Assembly (NCBI GenBank): GCA_039935015.1
Contig: JBDTLC010000162.1
Location: forward strand, 1-20,406
Reading direction: 5' to 3'
DNA: 20,406 nt
Source: Paralcaligenes sp039935015
GTDB lineage: Bacteria; Pseudomonadota; Gammaproteobacteria; Burkholderiales; Burkholderiaceae_B
Part shown: in pieces, positions 1 to 7,512 of the stretch
Position numbering within the stretch: position 1 is the stretch's first letter
Layout: each line of letters begins with the position of its first letter
The notes under the pieces: model-generated
Told to the model about the DNA's origin: nothing
Databases searched by the model: none
Seen by the model: only the letters and a program-made list of their open reading frames with translations
Translations under genes and position numbers: made by a program

Positions 1-111
1 TTCCTTAAAGCTGGCGACGTGGTGGTTGTGCGCGCAACGAGCTTGGGCGAGCTGCACAATTGTATGAAGAATGTGGATCTTTATGGCGACTCTTCCGTTG
101 ACCTGAGATGA
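1..111 (+). CDS. C-terminal end of a probable fumarylacetoacetate hydrolase (FAH)-family protein (partial)
   Basis: The first frame is open from the window edge to a TGA at 109-111 and gives 36 residues. It contains FLKAGDVVVVRATSLGELHN, which resembles the conserved C-terminus of FAH-family proteins (pattern: hydrophobic, x-P/A-G-D-V-V, then glu-x-L/I-G-x-L-x-N). FAH-family enzymes hydrolyse or hydrate C-C bonds in acyl-pyruvate products of aromatic ring cleavage. The gene ends 20 bp before the VOC dioxygenase-like gene on the same strand, so they are probably co-transcribed, and an FAH enzyme downstream of ring cleavage fits that neighbour. The catalytic part lies outside the window, so the family call rests on a short tail only. 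Confidence 0.55.
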   Translation, partial: FLKAGDVVVVRATSLGELHNCMKNVDLYGDSSVDLR

Positions 112-131
112 GTCGAAACAGGTGAAATGAC

Positions 132-1073
132 ATGGACACTGTGAATACTCCTAAAGTATTGGGGCTCAACGGCTTCGGGCTTGAAGTGCCCGATATTGCG
201 GTGGCGAGGCAATTCTATACGGCGTTTGGCCTGCAGGCGGAAGATCGGGGTGATACATTGTTGTTAAGAAGCCCCGGTCGGACAAACGATGAGATTGTGG
301 TGGTCAAGGGCGCAAAAAAGCGGATGCATCACATTTCGTTTTACATACCGCCTGGTTCGCAAGACGCGTTTGCCGAGAAAATTCAGCGTCACGGCCTGAA
401 GACTTACGATGTAGCGCCGCCCGGAGGGGTACGAAATGGCCTATGGTTTCAGGACCCCTGGGGTACCTGGATCAATCTGAGCCCTTGTTTGCCTCAGCCG
501 ACGCCGCAAGTATTGCTGCCTGCTCTTAATCTAGGCGGTCGTGCAGATCGTGTTGATGTGAATCTTTGGCAGGTGCTGGACAAAAAGCGGCCGCCATTAC
601 GAATTGGTCATATGCTGATATTTACACCGGATTGGGAAGCGGCCGAGGCGTTTTTCAGCGATGTGCTTGGTTTGCGCCCGGTGGATCGTGTTGTGGGCAA
701 AGGCTCGTTTATGGCAGCAGGCGAAGGTGTGGTGGATCATCATTGTTTCGTGTTGATGAAGAGCACCCACCGAGGCCTGCAGCATGCGAGTTTTCAAGTG
801 GCGAGTTTCGATGACATTGGGTTTGGCGCGTGGAACATGCGGGAAGCGGGATATAAAGAAGGGTTTGGTCCGGGGCGTCACGCCATCGCGTCGAATCTGT
901 TTCAGTATTTTCGAGACCCATGGGGAAGCTGGGTAGAGTACTACGCCGATATGGACAAAATCACCGAAAAATGGAAATGTCGCGATTGGAGCGCTTTGCC
1001 TTATACGTGGGGTCCGGAATGGTCGCCTGAATTCTGGGGTAAGCAGATGAACGGTAATTTCGAACCTGTGTAG
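132..1073 (+). CDS. VOC-superfamily, extradiol ring-cleavage dioxygenase-like protein
   Basis: The 313-aa protein has two vicinal-oxygen-chelate modules, roughly residues 10-120 and 156-275. This is the arrangement and length of type I extradiol dioxygenases (2,3-dihydroxybiphenyl or catechol 2,3-dioxygenase type). The C-terminal module keeps the expected Fe(II) ligands: His160 (in RIGHML), His218 (in LQHASF) and Glu269 (in WVEYY). The N-terminal module lacks an equivalent set, as is normal for the family. Expected role is cytoplasmic cleavage of a catechol-like ring; the substrate is unknown. The ATG at 132 is preceded by AGGTG at 120-124. The gene sits between an FAH-family tail and an amidohydrolase 22 bp downstream, which supports an aromatic catabolic operon. 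The long Trp-rich C-terminus (about 281-313) lies beyond the VOC core and may help close the active site. Some VOC homologues are not dioxygenases, so activity is inferred. Confidence 0.8.
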   Translation: MDTVNTPKVLGLNGFGLEVPDIAVARQFYTAFGLQAEDRGDTLLLRSPGRTNDEIVVVKGAKKRMHHISFYIPPGSQDAFAEKIQRHGLKTYDVAPPGGVRNGLWFQDPWGTWINLSPCLPQPTPQVLLPALNLGGRADRVDVNLWQVLDKKRPPLRIGHMLIFTPDWEAAEAFFSDVLGLRPVDRVVGKGSFMAAGEGVVDHHCFVLMKSTHRGLQHASFQVASFDDIGFGAWNMREAGYKEGFGPGRHAIASNLFQYFRDPWGSWVEYYADMDKITEKWKCRDWSALPYTWGPEWSPEFWGKQMNGNFEPV

Positions 1074-1095
1074 TCGCCATCGGAAAGGTAAGCCC

Positions 1096-2058
1096 ATGAA
1101 CAAGGATATTGCGCAGATTGCGCTTGACGTGCATGCCCACCTTGCACCGATATATCCGGAGCTGCTGGCCGGGATAGATGGGGTGGACTGGCGCTCTGAT
1201 ACCGGGCAGTTGGCGGTCGACGGACATGTGATTGGCGTTAAAAAATTGTTTCAGCCTGAACAATTACTTGTCTGGATGGATGATCAGAAAATTGCGCAGG
1301 CGTGGATATCGATCCCCCCGCCTTTGTATCGTCAGCAGCTATCCGAAGAGCAGGCCGGCCCCTGGTTTTCATATTTGAATGACGGGTTGGACCGTATTTG
1401 CGTGGCCTATCCAGATCGTTTGAGGCCGCTCTATCATTTGCCGTTGGAGCATCCTGCATTGTCGGCCGACATTGCACGCAAATGCATCGAGGCTGGCAAC
1501 AGCGGGTTTTCAGCGGCGGCCGGTGGACATGAAAGAATTATTTATTCTGATTCGGCGTATGAGCCGTTGTGGGAATTACTTGATAGCCATTCCAGTTTTA
1601 TTTTCATGCATCCGGGCCACTGTTGCGATGGACGGCTAAGTGCATTCTATCTGGAAAACTTGGTCGGCAATCCGCACGAGACAGCGGTTGCGGTAAGTCA
1701 TCTGATTTTCGGTGGGGTGTGCCAGCGCTACGCTCGAATTCGCTTTTGCCTGGCGCACGGCGGGGGCACGATGGCATTGCTGGCGGGCCGATTGCAGCAA
1801 GGGTTCGACACCAGCCGGCCTGGCCTCGACACGTCGCTGCAATGCCCGCGAAAAGCACTGAGTCGCTTCAGAGTCGATTGTATTTTGCATGATGCCGATA
1901 CCGTCGCTTTGGCCGCTAATGTTTTCGGCGAGGAGCATGTTCTGTTTGGGTCTGACTGGCCGTTTCCAATGGGGTTGCTGCGGCCGCATGAGCAACTGGC
2001 CCAGGTTGAAGGCTCGCTCAGGCGTCGCATCTTTGTGTTGAATGCGGACACTCTTTAG
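1096..2058 (+). CDS. Amidohydrolase-family (ACMSD-like) metal-dependent hydrolase/decarboxylase
   Basis: The 320-aa protein belongs to the amidohydrolase 2 family, which includes 2-amino-3-carboxymuconate-6-semialdehyde decarboxylase and gamma-resorcylate decarboxylase. All metal and catalytic positions of that family are visible: His13-x-His15 (DVHAHL), His172 (FMHPG), His221 (LAHGGG) and Asp287 (GSDWPFPMG). Members act in the cytosol on aromatic acids or ring-cleavage products, by non-oxidative decarboxylation or hydrolysis. The ATG at 1096 follows GGAAAGG at 1082-1088. The gene lies 22 bp after the VOC gene on the same strand, so the two probably act in one pathway. The exact reaction cannot be told from sequence; decarboxylation or hydrolysis of a ring-cleavage product is the best guess. 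Confidence 0.82.
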   Translation: MNKDIAQIALDVHAHLAPIYPELLAGIDGVDWRSDTGQLAVDGHVIGVKKLFQPEQLLVWMDDQKIAQAWISIPPPLYRQQLSEEQAGPWFSYLNDGLDRICVAYPDRLRPLYHLPLEHPALSADIARKCIEAGNSGFSAAAGGHERIIYSDSAYEPLWELLDSHSSFIFMHPGHCCDGRLSAFYLENLVGNPHETAVAVSHLIFGGVCQRYARIRFCLAHGGGTMALLAGRLQQGFDTSRPGLDTSLQCPRKALSRFRVDCILHDADTVALAANVFGEEHVLFGSDWPFPMGLLRPHEQLAQVEGSLRRRIFVLNADTL

Positions 2059-2126
2059 GCAACCCTGCAGCGTGTCGCGCCAGATAACGTTTTGCTTGCG
2101 AATCGAATTGTAACGGCGTGCGCCTA

Positions 2127-2150
2127 ATGCTTCGTCAGGCGTCGAAGCAT
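2127..2150. promoter_or_regulatory. 8-bp perfect inverted repeat between the amidohydrolase and ArsR-type genes
   Basis: ATGCTTCG (2127-2134) and CGAAGCAT (2143-2150) are perfect complements separated by 8 bp. The dyad lies 68 bp after the amidohydrolase stop and about 50 bp before the TTG start of the regulator. There is no following T-run, so an intrinsic terminator is unlikely. Its place suits an operator for the downstream ArsR-type repressor, but binding is inferred only. Confidence 0.4.
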
Positions 2151-2199
2151 AGAGACGACTTCAGACGTAAAATTTAGCTTTGTTATCGGAGCGTTTCCT

Positions 2200-2916
2200 T
2201 TGAATGCGTTTCCTAATGTGGCATCTGTCGCTTTTCTCATTGGCGATCCGACTAGAGCCATTATGCTTGCGGCGTTAATGGACGGGCGCGCGTTGCCTGC
2301 TGGAGAACTGGCCTATGCCGCAGGTATTACCGCACAGACGGCTAGCTCGCATTTGTCCAAGCTACTAGCCGGAGGGTTGTTGTCATGTGAATCTGAAGGG
2401 CGACACCGTTACTATCGTCTAGTCGGCCCTGACGTGGCTCATGCGCTGGAGCATCTCGCGGCAATTAGCCGACCGGTTCGGCGTAAGCCGCTTACGCGCC
2501 AAGCCCAGGATTTGCATCTGGCTCGTTGTTGTTATGACCACTTGGCGGGTCAATTGGGGGTTGCCGTGACCGCGGCACTGGTCACGCGGCACTTTCTCGT
2601 GCCAGCGTCAGAGAAGCGGTATAGCGTAACCCCTGCCGGAGTAACCTGGTTTGGCGCTTTGGGTGTGCCGGTGGCCGAACTTGTGCCCACCCGACGTGGT
2701 ATCGCGCGACAGTGTCTTGATTGGACGGAGCGCACTCACCATCTGGCTGGGCCTTTGGGTGTCCGGCTTATGGGTGCGCTGTGTGAGTCAAAATGGCTGC
2801 GAAGAACAACCTCGTCGCGCCTGGTTCAGGTCACTCCGAATGGTTGGGCAAAGATGAAAGAACAACTTGGAATTGATGAGCAATCTTTTTCTGGCAGCGT
2901 CGTTGTCCGGGCCTAG
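2200..2916 (+). CDS. ArsR-family winged-helix transcriptional regulator
   Basis: The 238-aa protein begins with a typical ArsR/SmtB winged-helix domain at about residues 8-90. It has the opening GDPTRAIMLAAL helix, a recognition-helix region TAQTASSHLSKLLAGGLL (about 44-61) and a wing ending EGRHRYYRL. The remaining 140 residues have no motif I recognise; ArsR proteins with such an extension are known and often lack the metal-binding cysteines. Only two or three scattered Cys occur here and no CxC motif, so metal sensing is not supported. Start: TTG at 2200 with GGAG at 2188-2191 upstream; the next in-frame alternative is GTG at 2218. The gene follows the ring-cleavage genes on the same strand after 141 bp and probably controls them or a neighbouring operon, sensing an organic ligand rather than a metal. 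Confidence 0.82.
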   Translation: MNAFPNVASVAFLIGDPTRAIMLAALMDGRALPAGELAYAAGITAQTASSHLSKLLAGGLLSCESEGRHRYYRLVGPDVAHALEHLAAISRPVRRKPLTRQAQDLHLARCCYDHLAGQLGVAVTAALVTRHFLVPASEKRYSVTPAGVTWFGALGVPVAELVPTRRGIARQCLDWTERTHHLAGPLGVRLMGALCESKWLRRTTSSRLVQVTPNGWAKMKEQLGIDEQSFSGSVVVRA

Positions 2917-3278
2917 TGCAGATGAGTCTGGTTGGAGCGTTGCAGCAATTCCATCAAGCACGCTTTTAGTCCGGACGAGAAGATTGGCACGAATTGCAAA
3001 TGGCCTGTATTGTCTATGACCGAGCGAATTTCTATCGATTGTTGGGTAAAGGCTTGCGTCCCGCGTGCATTTTTCTGGTATGCCTGCACGAGTTTGTTCG
3101 CGGCGGCTTGCGCTTGAAATTGCCGGATCTCAGGGCTTTCAGTCTTTGTGGCGTAATGCGTAACGAGCCTGTCCATATCGTCGAGGAACAAGCTTAGAGC
3201 GAAACTGCCTCGGCACTCTGGGCGTTCGTAGCCCCATTGGGATGCGGTCATATTTGGTGTTGTATGTGAATACGCCAT
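2913..3278 (-). CDS. Hypothetical protein, 121 aa, function unknown
   Basis: I do not recognise this family. The predicted protein is mostly helical and polar. It has a central stretch rich in Ala and Gln (about 50-75, including FQAQAAANKLVQAYQ) and no signal peptide or membrane segment. It begins 26 bp after the stop of the secreted-protein gene on the same strand, so the two may form an operon. No good ribosome-binding site precedes the ATG at 3278; an internal ATG nine codons later is an alternative start. Its end overlaps the 3' end of the opposite-strand ArsR gene by 4 bp. It is kept as real because the composition is protein-like and the spacing to the upstream gene is operon-like. Confidence 0.55.
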   Translation of the reverse strand: MAYSHTTPNMTASQWGYERPECRGSFALSLFLDDMDRLVTHYATKTESPEIRQFQAQAAANKLVQAYQKNARGTQAFTQQSIEIRSVIDNTGHLQFVPIFSSGLKACLMELLQRSNQTHLH

Positions 3279-3304
3279 TGGCTGTCGGCTGTCAGGATAG
3301 ACGA

Positions 3305-3808
3305 TTAGGGTCGGCGGTGCCTGATATGGTTACCATCGTAAATGTAAATATCAGTTTTGTCGGGCTTTTGAGCGCTCGGAGTCACCAGTGTAAAAGTACC
3401 GCCGTGAGCAGAAACCTTGATTTGATTTGAGCACGAGCCAAAGGTGGGGGAAACCTTGTAGCCTCCTTGATGAATGGTCACCCAGCGGTACGAAACTGGG
3501 CAGGCATTGTTACCCGAGCTAATTGACACCAGGGCTATGTAGGTTTTTGTTTTGGATATGGCAAATGCATAAGTGATGTTGAGCAGCCCTTCAATTTTTG
3601 GCTTTAAATCGATGCCATCGAGCGTCAGGTGCGATTCGTAAATGTAGCCGCTGGTTTTGATGTCCAGCGTTCCATACGGAGTGGGCAGACTCAGGCGCGA
3701 TGGGGGCACGGGCCAGGTCGTCTCGGTGGCTTGCCCCGGGTGGAGGCACGCAAAGAAAATGACGCATGCACTAAATAATGGCCGGCTGAGAAAAAAAGTG
3801 TGGCGCAT
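3305..3808 (-). CDS. Putative secreted protein, 167 aa
   Basis: The N-terminus has a basic start (MRH), a hydrophobic core (about 11-21, LFSACVIFFAC) and a plausible signal peptidase I site near residue 27 (GQA/TE). The mature part is about 140 residues, rich in beta-prone and aromatic residues. It has a single Cys pair (in NNACPV and FGSCSN) that could form a disulfide in the periplasm. I recognise no domain. The gene is followed by the 121-aa gene 26 bp later on the same strand. There is no strong ribosome-binding site at the ATG (3808). Location outside the cytoplasm is inferred from the signal peptide; the function is unknown. Confidence 0.6.
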   Translation of the reverse strand: MRHTFFLSRPLFSACVIFFACLHPGQATETTWPVPPSRLSLPTPYGTLDIKTSGYIYESHLTLDGIDLKPKIEGLLNITYAFAISKTKTYIALVSISSGNNACPVSYRWVTIHQGGYKVSPTFGSCSNQIKVSAHGGTFTLVTPSAQKPDKTDIYIYDGNHIRHRRP

Positions 3809-3987
3809 GTGGTCTATTCTGAAATATTGCGTCGATAATCGAGTGTTTTGTTACAGTGACGCCCCGAGTTATCCAAGAAAAAGATAACATCATTACATTT
3901 CATTTCGAGACTTTTTACAAGACGGATAAACAGACTAGTTCAAAATAACAACCCATGTTGGGTGAATATGGAGTCGTCTTGCGCAGA

Positions 3988-4182
3988 TTAATACGTTGTG
4001 GCCATAAGATAAATCAGCAGGGCGAAGAGTAGCAAAAAATATACACCGATACCGATAGCCACACATTTGAAAGCGCTTTTAAGTTGCTGGGAGAGAGGTT
4101 GTGAATAGTCGTCGCCGCGGCCAATCCAATACCAGGAGCCCGCCATAGCTAGTAGGCTAATCAAGAATATTCCGGCTTTCAT
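3988..4182 (-). CDS. Small two-helix membrane protein, 64 aa
   Basis: The short protein has an N-terminal hydrophobic helix (about 3-20, AGIFLISLLAMAGSWYWI) and a second one (about 41-61, VAIGIGVYFLLLFALLIYL). A polar loop with Asp-Asp and Lys lies between them. It looks like an inner-membrane hairpin protein; the first helix could instead be a signal anchor. No family is recognised. It lies alone between two other small minus-strand genes with gaps of about 180 and 270 bp, so it may have its own promoter. The ribosome-binding site is weak. Confidence 0.5.
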   Translation of the reverse strand: MKAGIFLISLLAMAGSWYWIGRGDDYSQPLSQQLKSAFKCVAIGIGVYFLLLFALLIYLMATTY

Positions 4183-4449
4183 CGATTCATTTTAACCGCT
4201 TCCGCATCCTGAGTGGAGAAACAAGACTAGCTACGCCGCAAGTCGGACCCATGACCATGTGAGTCATTTCAACGACGCGTATTCCCGCCAGAGGTAATGG
4301 AGAGTTCGTTATTTGTTCGGAAGGCATGGAGGGCTAAGTCGGAGCTGATTGAATGGATAGCTTATTCCATTTCTAAATTAAGTGTGTGTCAGCTCCGCGT
4401 GGGCATGCTGAAGAGTTTGGCAGCCACAAGGGCTGCCGCTGCAGCGCTT
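4183..4449. other. Intergenic stretch with a 7-bp hairpin
   Basis: This 267-bp stretch has no convincing gene. Its one clear element is a hairpin of GGCAGCC (4419-4425) and GGCTGCC (4431-4437) with a 5-nt loop, 13 bp past the stop of the 93-aa gene. It could fold at the end of that transcript, but the flank on the minus strand (CAAACTC) has no U-run, so an intrinsic terminator is only possible. Confidence 0.3.
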
Positions 4450-4731
4450 TCAATTAATAGGTGTGCGGTTAAATGAAAGCAGAATTTCTTCCATAGCCTG
4501 CGCGGCCCGTTCGTGTTGGACCATGGAATTTTGCGCGATTTCGATGGCCGTTTCCAGTGCCGCGCGGGTAGGAGCGCGCTGCGACTCCGGTAGATCCGTG
4601 ACCTGTGCCGAGAGCTCCGAGGCGAACTCCTCAACTAGGCCAGTGAGATCGGCAAAAGCGATCTGTTTCGCTTCGTATTGCACGGCAAGCTTACGGGCAT
4701 AGGCTACATATTTGTCAACAATATCATTCAT
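4450..4731 (-). CDS. Hypothetical helical protein, 93 aa
   Basis: The 93-aa protein is acidic, almost wholly helix-forming and rich in Ala, Glu and Gln, which suggests a coiled coil. It has no signal peptide, membrane segment or known motif. Start choice is well supported: AGGAGA at 4737-4742 (complement) precedes the ATG at 4731 by a normal spacing. A GTTCG-TG-CGAAC dyad at 4749-4760 lies directly upstream of that ribosome-binding site and could be an operator or a small hairpin in the leader. It is the first gene of the minus-strand run of small genes, after a 410-bp AT-rich gap. The function is unknown. Confidence 0.6.
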   Translation of the reverse strand: MNDIVDKYVAYARKLAVQYEAKQIAFADLTGLVEEFASELSAQVTDLPESQRAPTRAALETAIEIAQNSMVQHERAAQAMEEILLSFNRTPIN

Positions 4732-5143
4732 TATTTTCTCCTGATAGGGTTCGTGCGAACTCAGTGGCGGCTGATGCTGCGTGGTTCTGGGCGGTCGGTG
4801 ACGAGCGGTTCTGAGTGACTGCCTGTCAGATGACGCCTGGATTGGTCTGTCGCGCCGACGTTATGTTGCTTGCATCGGGAGGTTGCAATTGAGACGTTGG
4901 TCTTGCTCCGAAAGAACAACTTCAGTGTAGGCGAAATTTTTTCTTTTTTTATATAAAAAATTTGTCTATGTTTATGGCATCGTTTCTACTATTTGCGTTG
5001 AATAAATATGGCTCCAACCATGTTTTTGACAGTTCAAGCGTAGCAAACAAGTCCCAGCAGGATTGTGACAATTTGAATAAGGTTTATGCCTGATGTGATG
5101 ACCCCGGAGGGGTCCTTGCCAAAAAGGGTGGGGCGCGCAAAGC
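4732..5143. other. Gene-free, partly AT-rich intergenic region
   Basis: No supported gene lies in these 412 bp. The region around 4930-5050 is far more AT-rich than its neighbours. It holds an inverted repeat of AAATTTTTT (4934-4942) and AAAAAATTT (4955-4963) across a poly-T/TATA block, which could be a promoter UP-like region or a bent tract for the 93-aa gene. Near the right edge a short hairpin, GACCCC (5100-5105) with GGGGTC (5109-5114), sits 30 bp beyond the livF stop and may help end that operon's transcript, though no U-run follows it. Confidence 0.4.
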
Positions 5144-5860
5144 TTAGCTTTTTTTCAGCCCGAAATAGGCGCGTTCCAAGGCCGCATCGGCATGCAAGGC
5201 CTGTACAGTGCCTTCAAAGCCGATTCGCCCTCCTTCAAGCGTATAGACGCGGTCGGCCAAGTCCAGGAAGCGGATGTTTTGTTCCGCAATCAAAAGGGCC
5301 AAACCGGAGTCGCGAAATTGGCCCAGGACGTTGATAACTTCCCTGACGAAAAGGGGCGACAGACCGGCGGAAGGCTCGTCCATGACCAAAAGCCTGGGCT
5401 TCCCCGCCAGCGCCTTGGCGACCCCCAGAATTTTGCGTTGGCCGCCAGACAGGCTACCACCCAATGCTCGGCGCTTTTGTGCCAAAGTAGGGAAACGCGC
5501 GTAAAGATCGTCGATATGCCGCTTGAATTCGGCCGCCGATAGAAATTGGCCACCGATACGCAAATTATCCTCGACGCTCAAACCCGGAAAACAGCCTATC
5601 TCGGACATATAGGCAATACCGGCGCGAACTCGTTTATCCGTACGGTCGTGAGCAATGTTTCGGCCTTCAAAACTGATCTCTCCTTTCCAGCTTTGGATCA
5701 ACCCCATAATCGTTTTGATCAAGGTGGTTTTACCTGCGCCATTAGGGCCCATCAGTACTACCGTTTCTTTGGCGCGCACAGTCAGGCCTGCGTCCCATAG
5801 CGCCTGTACGCCACCATAGCCTGCGTCCAGGCCGGACGCGGTGAGCAGATCAGTGCTCAT
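5144..5860 (-). CDS. livF: HAAT-family ABC transporter ATP-binding protein, LivF type (importer 1)
   Basis: The 238-aa cytoplasmic ATPase energises uptake through the adjacent LivH/LivM permeases. Motifs are complete: Walker A GPNGAGKT (38-45), signature LSGGQ (137-141), Walker B LLVMDE (157-162) and the usual EQN at the switch region (about 193-195). The Q-loop position carries Glu87 instead of Gln, which is common in LivF proteins. The following GRR of typical LivF proteins is replaced by IGC, a mild oddity. The start overlaps the end of livG by 11 bp, showing translational coupling. It is the last gene of the five-gene operon. Substrate is set by the binding protein, not by this subunit. 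Confidence 0.92.
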   Translation of the reverse strand: MSTDLLTASGLDAGYGGVQALWDAGLTVRAKETVVLMGPNGAGKTTLIKTIMGLIQSWKGEISFEGRNIAHDRTDKRVRAGIAYMSEIGCFPGLSVEDNLRIGGQFLSAAEFKRHIDDLYARFPTLAQKRRALGGSLSGGQRKILGVAKALAGKPRLLVMDEPSAGLSPLFVREVINVLGQFRDSGLALLIAEQNIRFLDLADRVYTLEGGRIGFEGTVQALHADAALERAYFGLKKS

Positions 5861-6602
5861 CGGGTGCTCCTAAAAACACTTCGACCACTTGAGCATCCTG
5901 GACGGCCTGCGACAGAGGGCCCGAGAAGATGTCTTTGCCCACGCTGAGCACGATGAGGCGATCGGTAACCTGGTCGACGAAATCCATCAGGTGCTCCACC
6001 ACCAGCAAGGCCATTCCCGAACGGGCCAGTTCGCGCAAGCGTTGGGCGACGTGCGTGAGCTCGTTGGGATTCAAGCCAGCACCCAGTTCGTCGACACATA
6101 GCAGCGCCGGCTTGGTAGCCAGGGCACGGGCCAGGTCAAGCATTTTTTGTTGGGCGCTCGTCAGTTCGCTTGCCAGACGATGGTTCAACAGATCTAGTTC
6201 GAGAAATTCCAGCAGTCGCTTGATTTCAGCAGCGTCCGAACCGCGTCGACCGTAGGCGACGGCGACTTCGATGTTTTCACGTACGGTGAGCGATTTGAAA
6301 GGTTTGGGAATCTGAAAGCTGCGATTGATCCCCATATGGGCCAGTCGGTGCGAGGGCAATCCACCAATTGAGCGCCCTTGATATTGAATGGTGCCGCCGT
6401 CCGGCTTGTACAGGCCGGTAATTAGGTTAATACAGGTTGTCTTGCCCGAGCCGTTAGGCCCAACAAGGCCTAAAACCTCGCCAGGACGAACGTCGAAACT
6501 GACACTTTGCAGTGCTTGGAAAGCGCCAAATCGTTTGGCCAGGTTCTTGACCGTGAGCAAAGGTGCGGCAGGAGTGGTCGAGCGTGGCGCCTCAGATGAC
6601 AT
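5850..6602 (-). CDS. livG: HAAT-family ABC transporter ATP-binding protein, LivG type (importer 1), with degenerate signature
   Basis: The 250-aa ATPase has Walker A GPNGSGKT (48-55), Q-loop RSFQIPKPF (Gln97) and H-loop VVEH (His204), as expected for LivG. Two positions differ from the family norm. The ABC signature reads LTSAQ (147-151) instead of LSxGQ/LPYGQ. The Walker B is followed by DEL rather than DEP (VDELGAGLNP, 170-179). Catalytic Glu172 and the D-loop remain. The extension before about residue 15 (SSEAPRSTTPAAP) is not part of the fold. The ATG overlaps the livM stop by 11 bp and the 3' end overlaps livF. The changes could lower ATP turnover at one composite site, an asymmetry known from other ABC proteins; that is inference. 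Confidence 0.9.
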   Translation of the reverse strand: MSSEAPRSTTPAAPLLTVKNLAKRFGAFQALQSVSFDVRPGEVLGLVGPNGSGKTTCINLITGLYKPDGGTIQYQGRSIGGLPSHRLAHMGINRSFQIPKPFKSLTVRENIEVAVAYGRRGSDAAEIKRLLEFLELDLLNHRLASELTSAQQKMLDLARALATKPALLCVDELGAGLNPNELTHVAQRLRELARSGMALLVVEHLMDFVDQVTDRLIVLSVGKDIFSGPLSQAVQDAQVVEVFLGAPDEH

Positions 6603-7512
6603 GGATGCCCCAGCGTCGCAGCAAAGAGGTCAGCCCATTGGGTAGAAATAATACCAGGGCCATAATCAGCAAACCGTAGATCAGTTGAAAATACTGCGGT
6701 GTTGAAATACCGATGACGTTATATAAGCCGTAGAGCAACAGCACACCGAGTATCGGTCCCGTCACTGTGGCGACTCCGCCGAACAAGGCGAAAACAATGG
6801 CGAAAATACTGAAGTCTGGGCTAAATACATTATCGGGATAAAACACCGACACAAACCACGCAAAGTTCGCGCCGATCAAGCCGGCGATCAGGGCTGATAG
6901 CAGCCACGCCGTCGTGCGTGCCCGTACCACATTGATACCTGCCATCGCTGCACTGATCGGGTCGTCCTTGATGGCTTGTAAAGCCAGTCCAAAACGCGAG
7001 TGACGCAGGTACAGCACGCAGCCCGTCGCAAATGCCATGACCGCAATGGCTACGGCGTAGCTGAAGGTGGGTTGGAAGATCCCCGACAGGGAGACGCCGT
7101 AGGGTCCCTTGGTAATGGATTCGAGTGCAGGATTGGACACGATTTCGGCTATCGCCAGCGCAGCCGCGAGATTGGCGATGGCGAAATACGGGCCTGATAG
7201 TCGCAGCATCGGAGTAAGCACCAGTCCGAACAGCACCGAAGCCGATGCGCCTGCCAGCATAGCCACCAAAGGCGGCGCATGCAGATGCATGACGGCGATG
7301 GCAAATCCGTAGGCTCCGGCGCCGAAGAATCCGACGTAGCCAAAAGGTAAGTAACCGGTGAAGCCATAAATAATGTTGACGCCTTGCGCCAGCGTTAAAA
7401 ACACGATGAAATTGAACAGCAGAAGCTGATTGGAGTAGACGTAGGGCATCAGGGCTGCCGCGGCAACCAGCGGAACCAGAACCTGAAGTGAGTGTTGCAG
7501 CGCTTTAGACAT
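6592..7512 (-). CDS. livM: HAAT-family ABC transporter permease, LivM type (importer 1)
   Basis: The 306-aa inner-membrane protein has about eight or more hydrophobic segments and the LivM hallmark GYLPFGYVGFFGAGAYG near the N-terminus. A conserved GIGAN-like cytoplasmic coupling region precedes the final helices. It pairs with LivH to form the translocation path. An ATG at 7539 is possible, but the ATG at 7512 fits better: it overlaps the livH stop (ATGTCTAA) and gives the usual MSK start without an odd nine-residue lead. It overlaps livG downstream. No unusual residue was noticed. Confidence 0.9.
   Translation of the reverse strand: MSKALQHSLQVLVPLVAAAALMPYVYSNQLLLFNFIVFLTLAQGVNIIYGFTGYLPFGYVGFFGAGAYGFAIAVMHLHAPPLVAMLAGASASVLFGLVLTPMLRLSGPYFAIANLAAALAIAEIVSNPALESITKGPYGVSLSGIFQPTFSYAVAIAVMAFATGCVLYLRHSRFGLALQAIKDDPISAAMAGINVVRARTTAWLLSALIAGLIGANFAWFVSVFYPDNVFSPDFSIFAIVFALFGGVATVTGPILGVLLLYGLYNVIGISTPQYFQLIYGLLIMALVLFLPNGLTSLLRRWGIHVI

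Noticed and set aside
597..1103. Long minus-strand open frame opposite the VOC gene
   Set aside because: It is fully antisense to a gene with clear catalytic residues and has no recognisable motif.
1636..1995. Minus-strand frame opposite the amidohydrolase
   Set aside because: It overlaps the metal-binding region of a convincing gene and has no start signal.
4419..4437. Hairpin after the 93-aa gene as an intrinsic terminator
   Set aside because: The stem is good, but there is no U-run on the minus strand, so it was not called as a terminator.
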